NCBI RefSeq assembly: GCF_002843235.3
Contig: NZ_CP031123.2
Location: 1,178,001 to 1,242,000 of the forward strand
DNA: 64,000 bases
Direction of reading: 5' to 3'
From: Providencia huaxiensis
GTDB lineage: Bacteria; Pseudomonadota; Gammaproteobacteria; Enterobacterales; Enterobacteriaceae
Part shown: one piece after another, positions 16,451 to 24,961 of the stretch
Layout: each line of letters starts with the position of its first letter
Position numbering within the stretch: the stretch's first letter is position 1
Notes under the pieces: model-generated
Seen by the model: the letters and a program-made list of their open reading frames with translations, nothing else
Told to the model about the DNA's origin: nothing
The model's database searches: none
Position numbers and translations under genes: made by a program

Positions 16451-17263
16451 ATGACAGAGCATGCATTAAATGAACAAAAAATAGACCAAAATGATCCCGT
16501 TAATCAGCAACGTGAAGTAACTCGGCTCTGTATTGAGTGTGGTTTATTGTTATTGCAACATGGTGCTGAAAGTATGCTCGTCGAACAATTGACGACTCGT
16601 CTGGGAATTGCGCTTGGGGCAAGTCAAGTTGATAGCGCTATCTCATCTAATTCATTGGTTTTAACCACTATAATTGATGGCCGTTGCTTAACGTCAACGC
16701 GACGTATTATTGACCGTGGTATAAATATGCATGTTGTTACTGAAGTTCAGCATGCAGTAATTTTAGTTGAACACCATTTATTAGACCGAAAACAATTACA
16801 AAAGAAATTATCATCAATTAAACCGTTACGTTATCCTCGATGGTTAATGGTTTTGATGGTGGCTTTATCTTGCGCTTGTTTCAGCAAGTTGAATGGCGGA
16901 GGGTGGGAGAGTGCGTTAATTACATTTTTAGCCAGTGGTTGTGCAATGTATGTTCGGCAAGTATTAACCTCCCATCAAATGAACCCGCTAATTAATTTTT
17001 GTATTACTGCGTTTGTCGCGACAACCGTTTCCGGCTTATTACTGAAAATACCGTATTTGGCGGTCACAGAAACGATTTCGATGGCTGCCAGTGTATTGCT
17101 TTTAGTTCCAGGCTTTCCATTAATTAATGCAGTCGCGGATATGTTTAAAGGGCATGTTAATACAGGATTAGCGCGCTGGACAATGGCGAGCCTTCTTACT
17201 TTGGCTACCTGTATTGGCGTTGTATTAGCAATGACAGTCTGGGGTTTAAAAGAATGGGCATAG
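16451..17263 (+). CDS. yjjP: YjjP, large subunit of the YjjPB succinate exporter (ThrE superfamily)
   Basis: A 270-aa protein with a soluble N-terminal domain ([36 protein letters not shown]) and five C-terminal membrane helices, the layout of YjjP/DUF1212 (ThrE N-terminal half). E. coli YjjP and YjjB together export succinate under anaerobic conditions. The stop overlaps the start of yjjB by ten bases, so translation is likely coupled. Confidence 0.92.
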   Translation: MTEHALNEQKIDQNDPVNQQREVTRLCIECGLLLLQHGAESMLVEQLTTRLGIALGASQVDSAISSNSLVLTTIIDGRCLTSTRRIIDRGINMHVVTEVQHAVILVEHHLLDRKQLQKKLSSIKPLRYPRWLMVLMVALSCACFSKLNGGGWESALITFLASGCAMYVRQVLTSHQMNPLINFCITAFVATTVSGLLLKIPYLAVTETISMAASVLLLVPGFPLINAVADMFKGHVNTGLARWTMASLLTLATCIGVVLAMTVWGLKEWA

Positions 17264-17724
17264 AATTTCTATTCTCTTTATGTGAGAAAATGCTATTAGC
17301 CGCTATACCGGCCGCGGGGTTTGCGATGGTATTTAATGTGCCTGTAAGGGCATTGAAATATTGTGCCTTATTAGGTGCTATTGGCTATGGTTTTAGAATG
17401 ATACTGATGACACTCGGCTTGCAAATTGAGTGGGCAAGTTTTCTTGCGGCAATTTTAATTGGTATTATTGGTATTCAGTGGTCGCGTTGGTGGTTAGCCC
17501 ATCCTAAAGTGTTTACTGTTGCCGCCGTGATCCCAATGTTCCCAGGTATTAGTGCCTATATTGCAATGATTTCAGTAGTAAAAATATCGCAATCTGGTTA
17601 TGACCCTGAATTAGTTGAGGTCTTAGTGACTAATTTCTTAAAGGCCTCCTTCATTGTTGGAGCTTTGTCTATTGGTATTTCTTTACCTGGTTTATGGTTA
17701 TATCGCAAAAGACCAAGTGTGTAA
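17254..17724 (+). CDS. yjjB: YjjB, small subunit of the YjjPB exporter
   Basis: A 156-aa membrane protein of the DUF3815/ThrE_2 family with about five helices and the conserved [14 protein letters not shown] segment. It completes the ThrE-like fold when combined with YjjP. ATG 17254 lies inside the 3' end of yjjP. Confidence 0.92.
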   Translation: MGIEFLFSLCEKMLLAAIPAAGFAMVFNVPVRALKYCALLGAIGYGFRMILMTLGLQIEWASFLAAILIGIIGIQWSRWWLAHPKVFTVAAVIPMFPGISAYIAMISVVKISQSGYDPELVEVLVTNFLKASFIVGALSIGISLPGLWLYRKRPSV

Positions 17725-17985
17725 TTTTTAAGGGATGGCTTACGGGTATTCCTGCTATATCCGTTAGTCATACCTTGCTCTTTTACTAATAAGAGTTAGA
17801 AATTCTATTAAAGCTGCATAAATTCTGATGTGGTGGTGAACTATAAAATTGAGTCATCGCTGATATCATTAATGCTACTATTTGATTAGAATATGTGATA
17901 TTTCTTCTTATACATTAATGTGTTAGAGGAAAAACTAACGCATTCATTTAAATTCTTCGCATATATTCTTATTAGTGGTGTTATT

Positions 17986-18975
17986 TTGAAACAATTTAGC
18001 TTGTCCAAATATTATCAATTCGTTTTTTCGGTTCTATTATTTATTTTTTCTGCTTTTTCATTTTCTGCACCAAATTCATTTACTGAAGCCAAAATGCTGA
18101 GTAAAACTCAGGTTTATGCAGATCAAAACCACCAAGGTGAGGGAACAATATACTGCGGCTGCCAGTGGGAATGGGTAGGAAAAAGCGGGGGGAAAGTCGA
18201 TTTAGCCTCTTGCGGCTATCAAGTGCGTAAACAACAGAACCGAGCTGAACGTATTGAATGGGAGCATATTGTCCCTGCATGGGTGTTTGGTCATCAAAGA
18301 CAATGCTGGCAAAAAGGGGGGCGAAAAAACTGTGTGTCTAGTGACCCTATTTTTGGCCGAATGGAAGCAGATATGCATAATTTAGCGCCTTCTATTGGTG
18401 AGGTGAATGGTGATAGAAGCAACTTTAGTTTTGGGCAATTACCTACTAATACGCCGTACCCATACGGAATGTGCCGCAGCCGAGTTGATTTTAAACAAAA
18501 AGTCTTTGAACCAAGGAATGAGGCTAAAGGGCAAGTAGCCCGAGTATATTTCTATATGCATGACCGTTATAACTTGTCTATGTCACGTCAACAGCAACAG
18601 TTATTGATGGCGTGGGATAATAAATATCCTCCAACGTCTTGGGAAATCAAGCGAGATAATCGAATTGCTAAAATGATGGGGCATCATAACCCATTTGTGA
18701 CAGGGGAGAAAAAATGGAGTTTAAACCATAAAAATGGGGCAGAAGGAGTTAATATTTCTCCAGTTTCACCTTTGATTCAGACTAAGATAATAGAAAATAA
18801 ATCTATTGTGCCAGATATGGTTGAAATTAAAGGGAATAATAATTCCAAAAAATATCATTTTTCACATTGCGCTAGCTTCAATACCATTGCCGATAAAAAT
18901 GCAGTTATCTTCACTAATGAACAAGCAGCTAAAGCCGCAGGTTTTGAGTTAGCGGGAAATTGTAAAAGACGCTAA
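17986..18975 (+). CDS. endA: Endonuclease I with an extra C-terminal Ada-like metal-binding segment
   Basis: The core follows E. coli EndA (235 aa): signal peptide, [21 protein letters not shown], the catalytic [12 protein letters not shown] with H94, [21 protein letters not shown], and paired cysteines for periplasmic disulfides. It is a periplasmic double-strand DNA nuclease. This protein is about 329 aa and continues for some 90 residues. The tail ends in [14 protein letters not shown] and [18 protein letters not shown], the pattern of Ada-type zinc-binding modules (YH-x3-C, IxxxNxxxF, eAxxaGF, C). TTG 17986 is preferred (AGTGGTG before it, signal peptide begins at once); a GTG at 17920 lacks a ribosome site. 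Confidence 0.88.
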   Translation: MKQFSLSKYYQFVFSVLLFIFSAFSFSAPNSFTEAKMLSKTQVYADQNHQGEGTIYCGCQWEWVGKSGGKVDLASCGYQVRKQQNRAERIEWEHIVPAWVFGHQRQCWQKGGRKNCVSSDPIFGRMEADMHNLAPSIGEVNGDRSNFSFGQLPTNTPYPYGMCRSRVDFKQKVFEPRNEAKGQVARVYFYMHDRYNLSMSRQQQQLLMAWDNKYPPTSWEIKRDNRIAKMMGHHNPFVTGEKKWSLNHKNGAEGVNISPVSPLIQTKIIENKSIVPDMVEIKGNNNSKKYHFSHCASFNTIADKNAVIFTNEQAAKAAGFELAGNCKRR

Positions 18976-18987
18976 TTATCTTGTAAG

Positions 18988-19024
18988 CCACAGTAGTTAA
19001 TTCACTGATTACTGTGGTTTTATT
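18988..19024 (+). terminator. Rho-independent terminator of endA
   Basis: Stem CCACAGTA (18988-18995) with TACTGTGG (19010-19017) followed by TTTTATTT, 13 bases after the endA stop. Confidence 0.8.
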
Positions 19025-19178
19025 TCTTGTTTTTATGCGTGATAACGAAAATCTTTAATAAACTTCTAAAATTTTGTTGGAAAAATGTTGCATTATTAAA
19101 AAAAATGACGCTATATTTAAAGCAAATGAAAACTGCAATAAAAACATGGACTCATTGAGGTACAAAAAATATTGTAGT

Positions 19179-19196
19179 TTGTCATATTACTGTCAT
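19179..19196 (+). promoter_or_regulatory. Pho box upstream of phoH
   Basis: TTGTCAT-ATTA-CTGTCAT: two 7-bp direct repeats exactly 11 bp apart, the PhoB-binding arrangement, nearly identical to the consensus. An AT-rich -10 candidate (around 19212-19219) lies at the distance expected when PhoB replaces the -35 element. Phosphate-starvation control is therefore likely. Confidence 0.88.
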
Positions 19197-19240
19197 ATAG
19201 ATTCATTAGTTTAAAAGTATCGCTGCTACAGGAGAAACTA

Positions 19241-19438
19241 ATGGGAAATACGTGTTTATTCACACGAATTCGAAGCCGGTTATCACTCCATCATGAAATT
19301 TCCATGGTGAGATTGGTAACCGGTTTTTTTATTAGCCGACTTATGGCACCAAGTTACAGCCACAATCGATATTTGACCATTAACTTTGAGCTTGAAGGGA
19401 GCTCCTCTCTGTTTGGAATAGTCCGTCATTTGAATTGA
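19241..19438 (+). CDS. Leader open frame in front of phoH (65 aa)
   Basis: ATG 19241 follows a very good ribosome site GGAGA (19231-19235). The frame starts MGNTCLFTRIRSRLSLHHE and runs through an intrinsic-terminator structure (19276-19330) before stopping 29 bases ahead of phoH. The amino-acid sequence does not look like a known protein. Either it is a translated leader controlling phoH, or the ribosome site belongs to a short peptide whose translation affects the hairpin. The real product may be only an RNA. Confidence 0.4.
   Translation: MGNTCLFTRIRSRLSLHHEISMVRLVTGFFISRLMAPSYSHNRYLTINFELEGSSSLFGIVRHLN
19276..19330 (+). terminator. Terminator/attenuator in the phoH leader
   Basis: Outer stem CCGGTTA (19276-19282) with TAACCGG (19317-19323), an imperfect inner stem including CATG/CATG, then seven T (19324-19330). 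It lies between the Pho box and the phoH start. A transcript starting near 19226 would end as an RNA of about 105 nt unless read through. Confidence 0.75.
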
Positions 19439-19467
19439 CATCACTGATACCGGGAAGGGTTAATACT

Positions 19468-20253
19468 ATGAGTAGACAGAAAGCTGCAACAAAGGTACGT
19501 CGTGAAATGAAACGTTCATCACGTAAAGAGCGTTCAGGTCGTTTTGATATCAATAACGTCGCATCATTTGCTGAATATACAGGCATTGAAGCTATCGGTA
19601 TGGCAAAAGAACGTCGTGATGAATCCCCTATATTACCCAGAAATGAAGCTCAAAAACTCTATATTAATTCCATTAAACATAAGCAACTCATTTTTGCGAA
19701 TGGTGAAGCGGGTTGTGGTAAAACCTATATCAGTACTGCACTGGCGGCTGATGCGTTAATTCATAAAGATATCAACAAGATTATTGTAACAAGGCCCGTT
19801 CTTCAAGCGGAGGAAGATCTCGGTTTTTTACCGGGTGATATGTCAGAAAAATTTGCACCGTATTTTCGCCCTGTTTATGACGTATTGGTGAAAAGACTGG
19901 GGGCATCCTTTTTGCAGTATTGTTTGCGTCCTGAAATTGCCAAAGTGGAAATAGCGCCATTTGCTTATATGCGAGGCCGAACATTTGAAAATGCTGTCGT
20001 GATATTAGATGAAGCTCAGAATGTTACCGTCACTCAAATGAAAATGTTTTTAACTCGGCTTGGTGAAAATGTGACGGTGATTGTCAATGGTGATGTGACC
20101 CAGTGTGACTTGCCTGAAGGTGTGTCCTCAGGGTTAGCTGATGCATTACAACGTTTTAGTAGTGATGAAATGGTATCAATGGTGAACTTTACTATTGAGG
20201 ATTGTGTGAGGTCACAATTGTGCCATAAAGCATTGCTGGTCTATAACGATTGA
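19468..20253 (+). CDS. phoH: Phosphate-starvation-inducible ATPase PhoH
   Basis: About 261 aa, colinear with E. coli PhoH: basic N-terminus (SRQKAATKVRREMKRSSRK), Walker A FANGEAGCGKTYIS, GFLPGDMSEKFAPYFRPVYD, FAYMRGRTFENAVVILDEAQN (Walker B DEAQ), GENVTVIVNGDVTQCDLP. It is a cytoplasmic RNA/nucleotide-dependent ATPase fold of helicase type. ATG 19468 has GGAAGGG eight bases upstream; the frame also runs back to TTG 19435. A Pho box and a terminator-bearing leader precede it. Confidence 0.94.
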   Translation: MSRQKAATKVRREMKRSSRKERSGRFDINNVASFAEYTGIEAIGMAKERRDESPILPRNEAQKLYINSIKHKQLIFANGEAGCGKTYISTALAADALIHKDINKIIVTRPVLQAEEDLGFLPGDMSEKFAPYFRPVYDVLVKRLGASFLQYCLRPEIAKVEIAPFAYMRGRTFENAVVILDEAQNVTVTQMKMFLTRLGENVTVIVNGDVTQCDLPEGVSSGLADALQRFSSDEMVSMVNFTIEDCVRSQLCHKALLVYND

Positions 20254-20270
20254 TCAAGATATTCATTAAT

Positions 20271-20303
20271 CCTATGCCCTACGATTTGCTTGCAGGGCAT
20301 AGG
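20271..20303. terminator. Hairpin between convergent phoH and zinT
   Basis: Perfect 10-bp stem CCTATGCCCT/AGGGCATAGG with a 13-base loop. Flanking T content is modest on both strands. Confidence 0.6.
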
Positions 20304-20324
20304 TTAAATTATAGGGACAACTGA

Positions 20325-20969
20325 TTAGTGGTAGAGCATTTCATGTACGATTTGCTCATCGGTAAGAGTATATGGGTAATAGGTTGGCCAATTTTCTAGC
20401 TGGCTTAATAATTTTTCCTGGGATTCATTTCCCATATACAGGTGGAAATGCCCTGAAGTCTGAGGCTCAATAATATGGTCACTAAATTGGATAAATTTAG
20501 GTGCTTTTGAGTTTGCATCTTTGCATTCAAACAAGTAACGAACACCTTTTTTCCCTGAAGTATAGTGCAGAATTTTGTAACCCGCGTAGTCATATTTACA
20601 GCTGCTTACGTTCCCGTTTTGGGTAAATTCAATAACATCATTTTCAATGCCAATACTGTTAACATCAGTGGCATAGCCTTTTTTATAATATTCACGATAC
20701 TCTTCAACCGTTTTGTCTTTATTTTTCTTGGCCTTACTTTCTAGAACCTCATCAAGCTTTCCATTTAATAGCAATGGATTTACAGATTCCCAGATGCCTT
20801 GCCAATCACTAAGAGATCTATCTTTGACATCAGTATCTTCAAAAATCCCTTTTGAAGCTTGTAGCGCTTTCTCTGATTGTGGATGGGAGTGACTATGTGA
20901 GCCATGAGCAACAGCGGTATAACTAGTGATCGCTAATGCAATATAAAGACTAGTTTTTAAAATTGCCAT
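20325..20969 (-). CDS. zinT: Periplasmic metal-binding protein ZinT (YodA)
   Basis: A 214-aa protein from ATG 20969 with a signal peptide and a histidine-rich start (HGSHSHSHPQ) that binds zinc or cadmium, followed by the YodA calycin domain: LSDWQGIWESVNPLLLNGKLD, VEEYREYYKKGYATDV, VRYLFEC, and the closing HFHLYMGN and WPTYYPYTL. ZinT hands zinc to ZnuA in the periplasm. A Zur-like box upstream supports induction in zinc shortage. Confidence 0.94.
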   Translation of the reverse strand: MAILKTSLYIALAITSYTAVAHGSHSHSHPQSEKALQASKGIFEDTDVKDRSLSDWQGIWESVNPLLLNGKLDEVLESKAKKNKDKTVEEYREYYKKGYATDVNSIGIENDVIEFTQNGNVSSCKYDYAGYKILHYTSGKKGVRYLFECKDANSKAPKFIQFSDHIIEPQTSGHFHLYMGNESQEKLLSQLENWPTYYPYTLTDEQIVHEMLYH

Positions 20970-21026
20970 TTTGTACACAGTGGTTTTCCTATTTTTGTAG
21001 TGAATATAAAGATTATAAAAAGCTAT

Positions 21027-21045
21027 TGCGTTATAACATAACATT
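21027..21045 (-). promoter_or_regulatory. Zur-like box upstream of zinT
   Basis: GTTATA-A-CATAAC (21030-21042) with further symmetry outside differs from the Zur core GTTATA-N-TATAAC at one base. It lies about 60-75 bases before the zinT start. Confidence 0.75.
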
Positions 21046-21187
21046 CGATGGTATGAAAAGTATTTTAGGGAGTTTATTGTTGGGGAAAATAATGGCTAAT
21101 AATTTGATGAAGGTAGGCAAGATCAGGAAATAAGTTCGCTTATTAGCATTTATAGACCAACAAGCGAACTAAATATTTGAATTGAAG

Positions 21188-22027
21188 TTAATCGTCAGGG
21201 TTATCCATTACAGCATGGCGCTCATGATGGTAACCTTCCTCATCATAGCCATATCGCCAATAAGGGATTGCATAGATATCATCACGGCCAAAACCTTTTT
21301 CACGACGAATATAACGACGCAGATCACGAATAATTTGGTCTTCACCCGCAATCCAGAAAGCGCAGTCGCTGCTTGGGATCACCCAAGACTTAAACGTGCT
21401 AATTAATTCAGCGGTTTTGGTGATATCACCACAAACCCAAATCACTTCAACTTGTTCTGGTTTTTTCAGTTCTCTCACGTCTTTTGGGTTATCTAACCGT
21501 AGTACAACTTTGCCTTGGGCATTCGCTGGCATTTTCTCTAATAATGCGGCGATAGCGGGTAGGGAACTTGAATCACCAGCCATAAAGTAGTGTTGCCTTG
21601 CAGGCAATAATGGGTCTGGGCCACCTGGATTGGTAATACCCATCCAATTTCCGGGCTTTGCATCCCGAGCAAATAGATATGCAGGGCCAGTTGCGCCATC
21701 GTGCATAGCAAATTCAATATCTATCTCGCTAACTTCTGGACGGATGGCTCTGACGGAATAAGTACGAACAAATGGGCGAGGTTTGTCTTCTGGCCAGCTA
21801 CGGCCTTCTTTACTTAGGATAGGGAGTGCGGGCTGGCTGATTAAATCAGGGGCTAAAAATATTTTCAGATGCCCACCTTCACAATCTGTTGGGTATGTAT
21901 TGAGTCTTTCACCTGTGAAAGTAATACTACGAATAGATGGGCTGATATCGGTAATGGATTTAACTTGAATAAGCTGTGGTGGAGCCGGGCGATAGATGTT
22001 TTTTTCAACAGGTTGTTCAGTGGCCAC
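21188..22027 (-). CDS. Siderophore-interacting protein (ViuB/YqjH-type ferric-chelate reductase)
   Basis: The 279-aa protein has the FAD-binding ferredoxin-reductase fold of the SIP family: RPFVRTYSVRAI (FAD site, about residues 85-96), a segment HDGATGPAYLFARDAKPGNWMGI, then YFMAGDSSSLPAIAALLEKMP and FWIAGEDQIIRDLRRYIRREKGF. It reduces ferric siderophores in the cytoplasm with NADPH. A Fur box lies 37 bases upstream. Stands alone, without siderophore synthesis genes. Confidence 0.9.
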   Translation of the reverse strand: MATEQPVEKNIYRPAPPQLIQVKSITDISPSIRSITFTGERLNTYPTDCEGGHLKIFLAPDLISQPALPILSKEGRSWPEDKPRPFVRTYSVRAIRPEVSEIDIEFAMHDGATGPAYLFARDAKPGNWMGITNPGGPDPLLPARQHYFMAGDSSSLPAIAALLEKMPANAQGKVVLRLDNPKDVRELKKPEQVEVIWVCGDITKTAELISTFKSWVIPSSDCAFWIAGEDQIIRDLRRYIRREKGFGRDDIYAIPYWRYGYDEEGYHHERHAVMDNPDD

Positions 22028-22063
22028 GGACGATCTCCTTTATTAATGATAATTTTATTATAT

Positions 22064-22082
22064 GGTAATTATTATCATTATC
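22064..22082 (-). promoter_or_regulatory. Fur box of the siderophore-interacting protein gene
   Basis: Minus-strand GATAATGATAATAATTACC matches the 19-bp Fur consensus at 17 positions. Confidence 0.9.
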
Positions 22083-22195
22083 ATGAATAAATTTGTAAGT
22101 TGCAACCGCTAGTGAGTGATTGGGGGCGGATATTTATGAAGAGAGATTTTCAGCAGAAGATAGGGCAACTCATAGTGATGAGCCATTGATTTTAA

Positions 22196-22228
22196 TAAAA
22201 ATGCCGTATGACTTTTAGTCTACGGCAT
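22196..22228 (-). terminator. Terminator of the bd-oxidase operon
   Basis: Stem ATGCCGTA (22201-22208) with TACGGCAT (22221-22228), followed on the minus strand by TTTTATT. It lies 13 bases after the small third gene. Confidence 0.75.
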
Positions 22229-22241
22229 ATAGAAAAGTTAA

Positions 22242-22421
22242 TTACTTCACTTTCATTCCAGCGGCGGTCATCATCAATTTAAATACTGACGAAAATGCAA
22301 ACAATGCGAGTACACTTCCGAACCAGATGATAGCCATCCAACCGAGTTTTTTCCACCAAGGAGAGGCACTCACGCTATCAGTGGTAGCCTTGCTCTGGGG
22401 TAATTTTTCCTCTGAAGACAT
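22242..22421 (-). CDS. Small bd-oxidase-associated membrane protein (DUF2474, CioX-like)
   Basis: A 59-aa protein with an N-terminal soluble part (MSSEEKLPQSKA) and a single membrane helix (WWKKLGWMAIIWFGSVLALFAF) typical of DUF2474 proteins encoded after cyanide-insensitive bd oxidase genes. It probably sits in the oxidase complex as CydX does in bd-I. ATG 22421 lies inside cioB, so the frames overlap by 44 bases, consistent with translational coupling. Confidence 0.8.
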   Translation of the reverse strand: MSSEEKLPQSKATTDSVSASPWWKKLGWMAIIWFGSVLALFAFSSVFKLMMTAAGMKVK

Positions 22422-23388
22422 AGTAACTCCAATAGGTATAAACCAAAATAACAGGAATGATGAATAACGCACCGACTAACATAAAGCCTAAACTTTCGGA
22501 TGGGCCTGCAGCATCACGGAAACTGACTGCGGGTGGAATGAGTGTCGGCCAAATACTGATGCCTAAACCAGTAAACCCAAGGAAAATTAACATTAAAGCC
22601 GCTAAGAATGGCACGCTATCGAACCGTTGGCGCTTAGCACTTTTTAGTATCAACCAAGTACAGCCTAATACCAGTAATGGAACCGGTAAGAAGAAGAACA
22701 GATTTGGCAGGGTGAACCAACGCTCAAAGACTGCGTCATTTAACATTGGGGTCCAGAAGCTGATCACTGCTATGACCGCTAACATCAGTAATGTTAATGG
22801 CCGTAGGACACGATACATGGTGCTACGTAAGTGGCCCTCCGTTTTCATGATCAACCAACCACAAGCTAATAGCGCATAAGCAACGACGAGGCCAAATCCG
22901 CAAAACAGTGGGAAAGGTGAGAACCAATCGAAATAACCACCCATGTAAACACGGTTTTCCACATGGAAGCCTTGGATAAAGGCACCAACTACCACACCTT
23001 GAACAAAGGTGGCAAAAATTGAACCCCAAATAAAGGCGTGATCCCAATGGCGGCGGTGTGATTCATCCGCTCTAAAGCGAAACTCAAAGGCGACACCACG
23101 GAAAATCAAGGCCAATAACATGAAAGTTAATGGAATTGACAACGCATCAAGGACAATCGCATAAGCGAGAGGAAAAGCACCAAATAGTGCAGCCCCACCT
23201 AAAACCAACCAAGTTTCATTGCCATCCCACACAGGGGCAACGCTATTCATCATCAGATCACGGTCTTGGCTGTCTTTTAGCGCAGGGTAAAGGATCCCAA
23301 TGCCTAAATCGAACCCATCCATAACAATATACATCAACATACTAAATACGATGATGACAAACCAAATGAGAGGTAAATCAATGCCCAT
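22378..23388 (-). CDS. cioB: Cytochrome bd-type (cyanide-insensitive) quinol oxidase subunit II
   Basis: A 336-aa membrane protein with the CydB/CioB pattern: MGIDLPLIWFVIIVFSMLMYIVMDGFDLGIG written in parts (MDGFDLGIGILYP is diagnostic), NSVAPVWDGNETWLVLGG, and FRGVAFEFRFR. The short total length and sequence type are those of the CIO group rather than E. coli CydB (379 aa). It forms a heterodimer with subunit I in the inner membrane. Overlaps cioA by 11 bases. Confidence 0.92.
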   Translation of the reverse strand: MGIDLPLIWFVIIVFSMLMYIVMDGFDLGIGILYPALKDSQDRDLMMNSVAPVWDGNETWLVLGGAALFGAFPLAYAIVLDALSIPLTFMLLALIFRGVAFEFRFRADESHRRHWDHAFIWGSIFATFVQGVVVGAFIQGFHVENRVYMGGYFDWFSPFPLFCGFGLVVAYALLACGWLIMKTEGHLRSTMYRVLRPLTLLMLAVIAVISFWTPMLNDAVFERWFTLPNLFFFLPVPLLVLGCTWLILKSAKRQRFDSVPFLAALMLIFLGFTGLGISIWPTLIPPAVSFRDAAGPSESLGFMLVGALFIIPVILVYTYWSYYVFRGKITPEQGYH

Positions 23389-24715
23389 GAGCTGCGTCCT
23401 CCGCGATGCCTTTACGAATTAATTTCATCATGTACATGTAGCCGATACCGAACACCCCACCGTAAACCACAAAGAAGGCGATTAAACTGATACTCATGTG
23501 CATTTCACCATGTGCACTGACTGCATCAGAGGTTCGTTGTAGCCCATAAACAACCCATGGCTGTCGGCCTATTTCTGTTGTAAACCAACCCGCTAAAATG
23601 GCAATCAAACCAGAAGGAGCCATGACGAACATAAAGCGTAGGAAGGTTTTGGATTCATACAGGTTTTTACGATAACGTAGCCATAAACCCCAGACTCCAG
23701 CCGCGATCATTAATAAGCCGAGCCCGACCATTACGCGGAATGACCAAAACACCATAAACACGTTAGGCCTATCTTCTGGCGCGTATTCTTTTAACGCAGG
23801 CACTTGTTTGTCGATACTGTGGGTTAAAATCAGGCTTGCTAAATAAGGGATTTCGATAGCAAATTCTGTTTTTTCTTTTTCTTGGTTTGGTATACCAAAT
23901 AAGATAAGCGGAGTGGCTTCTCCAGGTTTATTTTCCCAGTGACCTTCCATTGCAGCCACTTTAACAGGTTGATGTTTAAGTGTGTTTAGCCCATGAGCAT
24001 CCCCGATTAAAGCTTGAACTGGGGCTAAAATCAAAATCAACCACAGGGACATGGAAAACATTTTTTTCATGGCGCTGGACTTGTTGCCTTTGAGCAAGTG
24101 CCAAGCCGCAGATGCACCAATAAAAAATGCCGCTGCAAGGAATGCTGCGGTGGTCATATGCAACAGGCGGTAAGGGAAAGAGGGGTTGAAGATAACCGCA
24201 AACCAATCAACGGGAACAATGCGCCCATCAATAATTTCAAAGCCTTGCGGTGTTTGCATGAAACTGTTGGAGGCTAGGATCCAGAACGTGGAAATAATCG
24301 TTCCCAACGCGACCATGCAAGTGGCGAAAAAATGTAATTTTTCACCTACACGGTTCATTCCAAATAGCATAACGCCAAGGAAACCGGCCTCTAAGAAGAA
24401 TGCGGTAAGCACCTCATAAGTGAGAAGCGGCCCTGTAATACCCCCTGCAAAATCTGAGAAAAAGCTCCAGTTAGTGCCGAATTGGTATGCCATGACCAAG
24501 CCAGAAACAACGCCCATTCCGAAGTTAACGGCAAAAACTTTTGACCAAAAATGGAACAGTTTTATATAGTCTTCATCACGAGTTTTAAGCCATAAACCTT
24601 GTAGCACCGCAAGGTAACTTGCCAGCCCAATAGTAATGGCGGGAAAAATAATATGAAACGAGACCGTAAAAGCGAATTGTATACGGGCAAGTTCCAGCGC
24701 AGTTAGTCCAAACAT
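23378..24715 (-). CDS. cioA: Cytochrome bd-type (cyanide-insensitive) quinol oxidase subunit I
   Basis: A 445-aa subunit with haem ligands H21 (SFHIIFP) and H186 (PYRLLHMTT), the acidic pair E101/E109, and the quinol-site motif GRQPWVVYGLQRT, which is the CIO form. The quinol loop is short (445 aa against about 520 in E. coli CydA), again typical of CIO. It oxidises ubiquinol and reduces oxygen to water with little proton pumping and tolerates cyanide and related stress. First gene of the three-gene minus-strand operon; the divergent regulator gene ydcR starts 246 bases away. Confidence 0.92.
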   Translation of the reverse strand: MFGLTALELARIQFAFTVSFHIIFPAITIGLASYLAVLQGLWLKTRDEDYIKLFHFWSKVFAVNFGMGVVSGLVMAYQFGTNWSFFSDFAGGITGPLLTYEVLTAFFLEAGFLGVMLFGMNRVGEKLHFFATCMVALGTIISTFWILASNSFMQTPQGFEIIDGRIVPVDWFAVIFNPSFPYRLLHMTTAAFLAAAFFIGASAAWHLLKGNKSSAMKKMFSMSLWLILILAPVQALIGDAHGLNTLKHQPVKVAAMEGHWENKPGEATPLILFGIPNQEKEKTEFAIEIPYLASLILTHSIDKQVPALKEYAPEDRPNVFMVFWSFRVMVGLGLLMIAAGVWGLWLRYRKNLYESKTFLRFMFVMAPSGLIAILAGWFTTEIGRQPWVVYGLQRTSDAVSAHGEMHMSISLIAFFVVYGGVFGIGYMYMMKLIRKGIAEDAAHGH

Positions 24716-24910
24716 ATTGACCCCTGAGTGGATATGTTAATGGCACGCAATATTTAACGTTCTGATGAGAGCAATTGAGGCGCTAATCCTTAGCAAAAGG
24801 AATTGCTCACAACGGAGTGCAAAATAACCGCAATCCAACGAAAAATTTTTTGTGCTTATAGTTAAAAAAAGTCAGGTGAATGTGTGGATAAGTAGAACAT
24901 GAGACGATAA

Positions 24911-24951
24911 ACTATAATAGTAACAATTATTGGGATATTAACTATAACAGT
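24911..24951 (+). promoter_or_regulatory. Direct-repeat operator candidate between cioA and ydcR
   Basis: ACTATAATAGT (24911-24921) and ACTATAACAGT (24941-24951) start exactly 30 bases apart, three helical turns. A reverse half (TAACTATAAG on the minus strand, 24864-24855) lies further up. MocR-type regulators often bind direct repeats on one DNA face. The second copy ends ten bases before ydcR. Confidence 0.5.
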
Positions 24952-24961
24952 TGAGGCGGCT

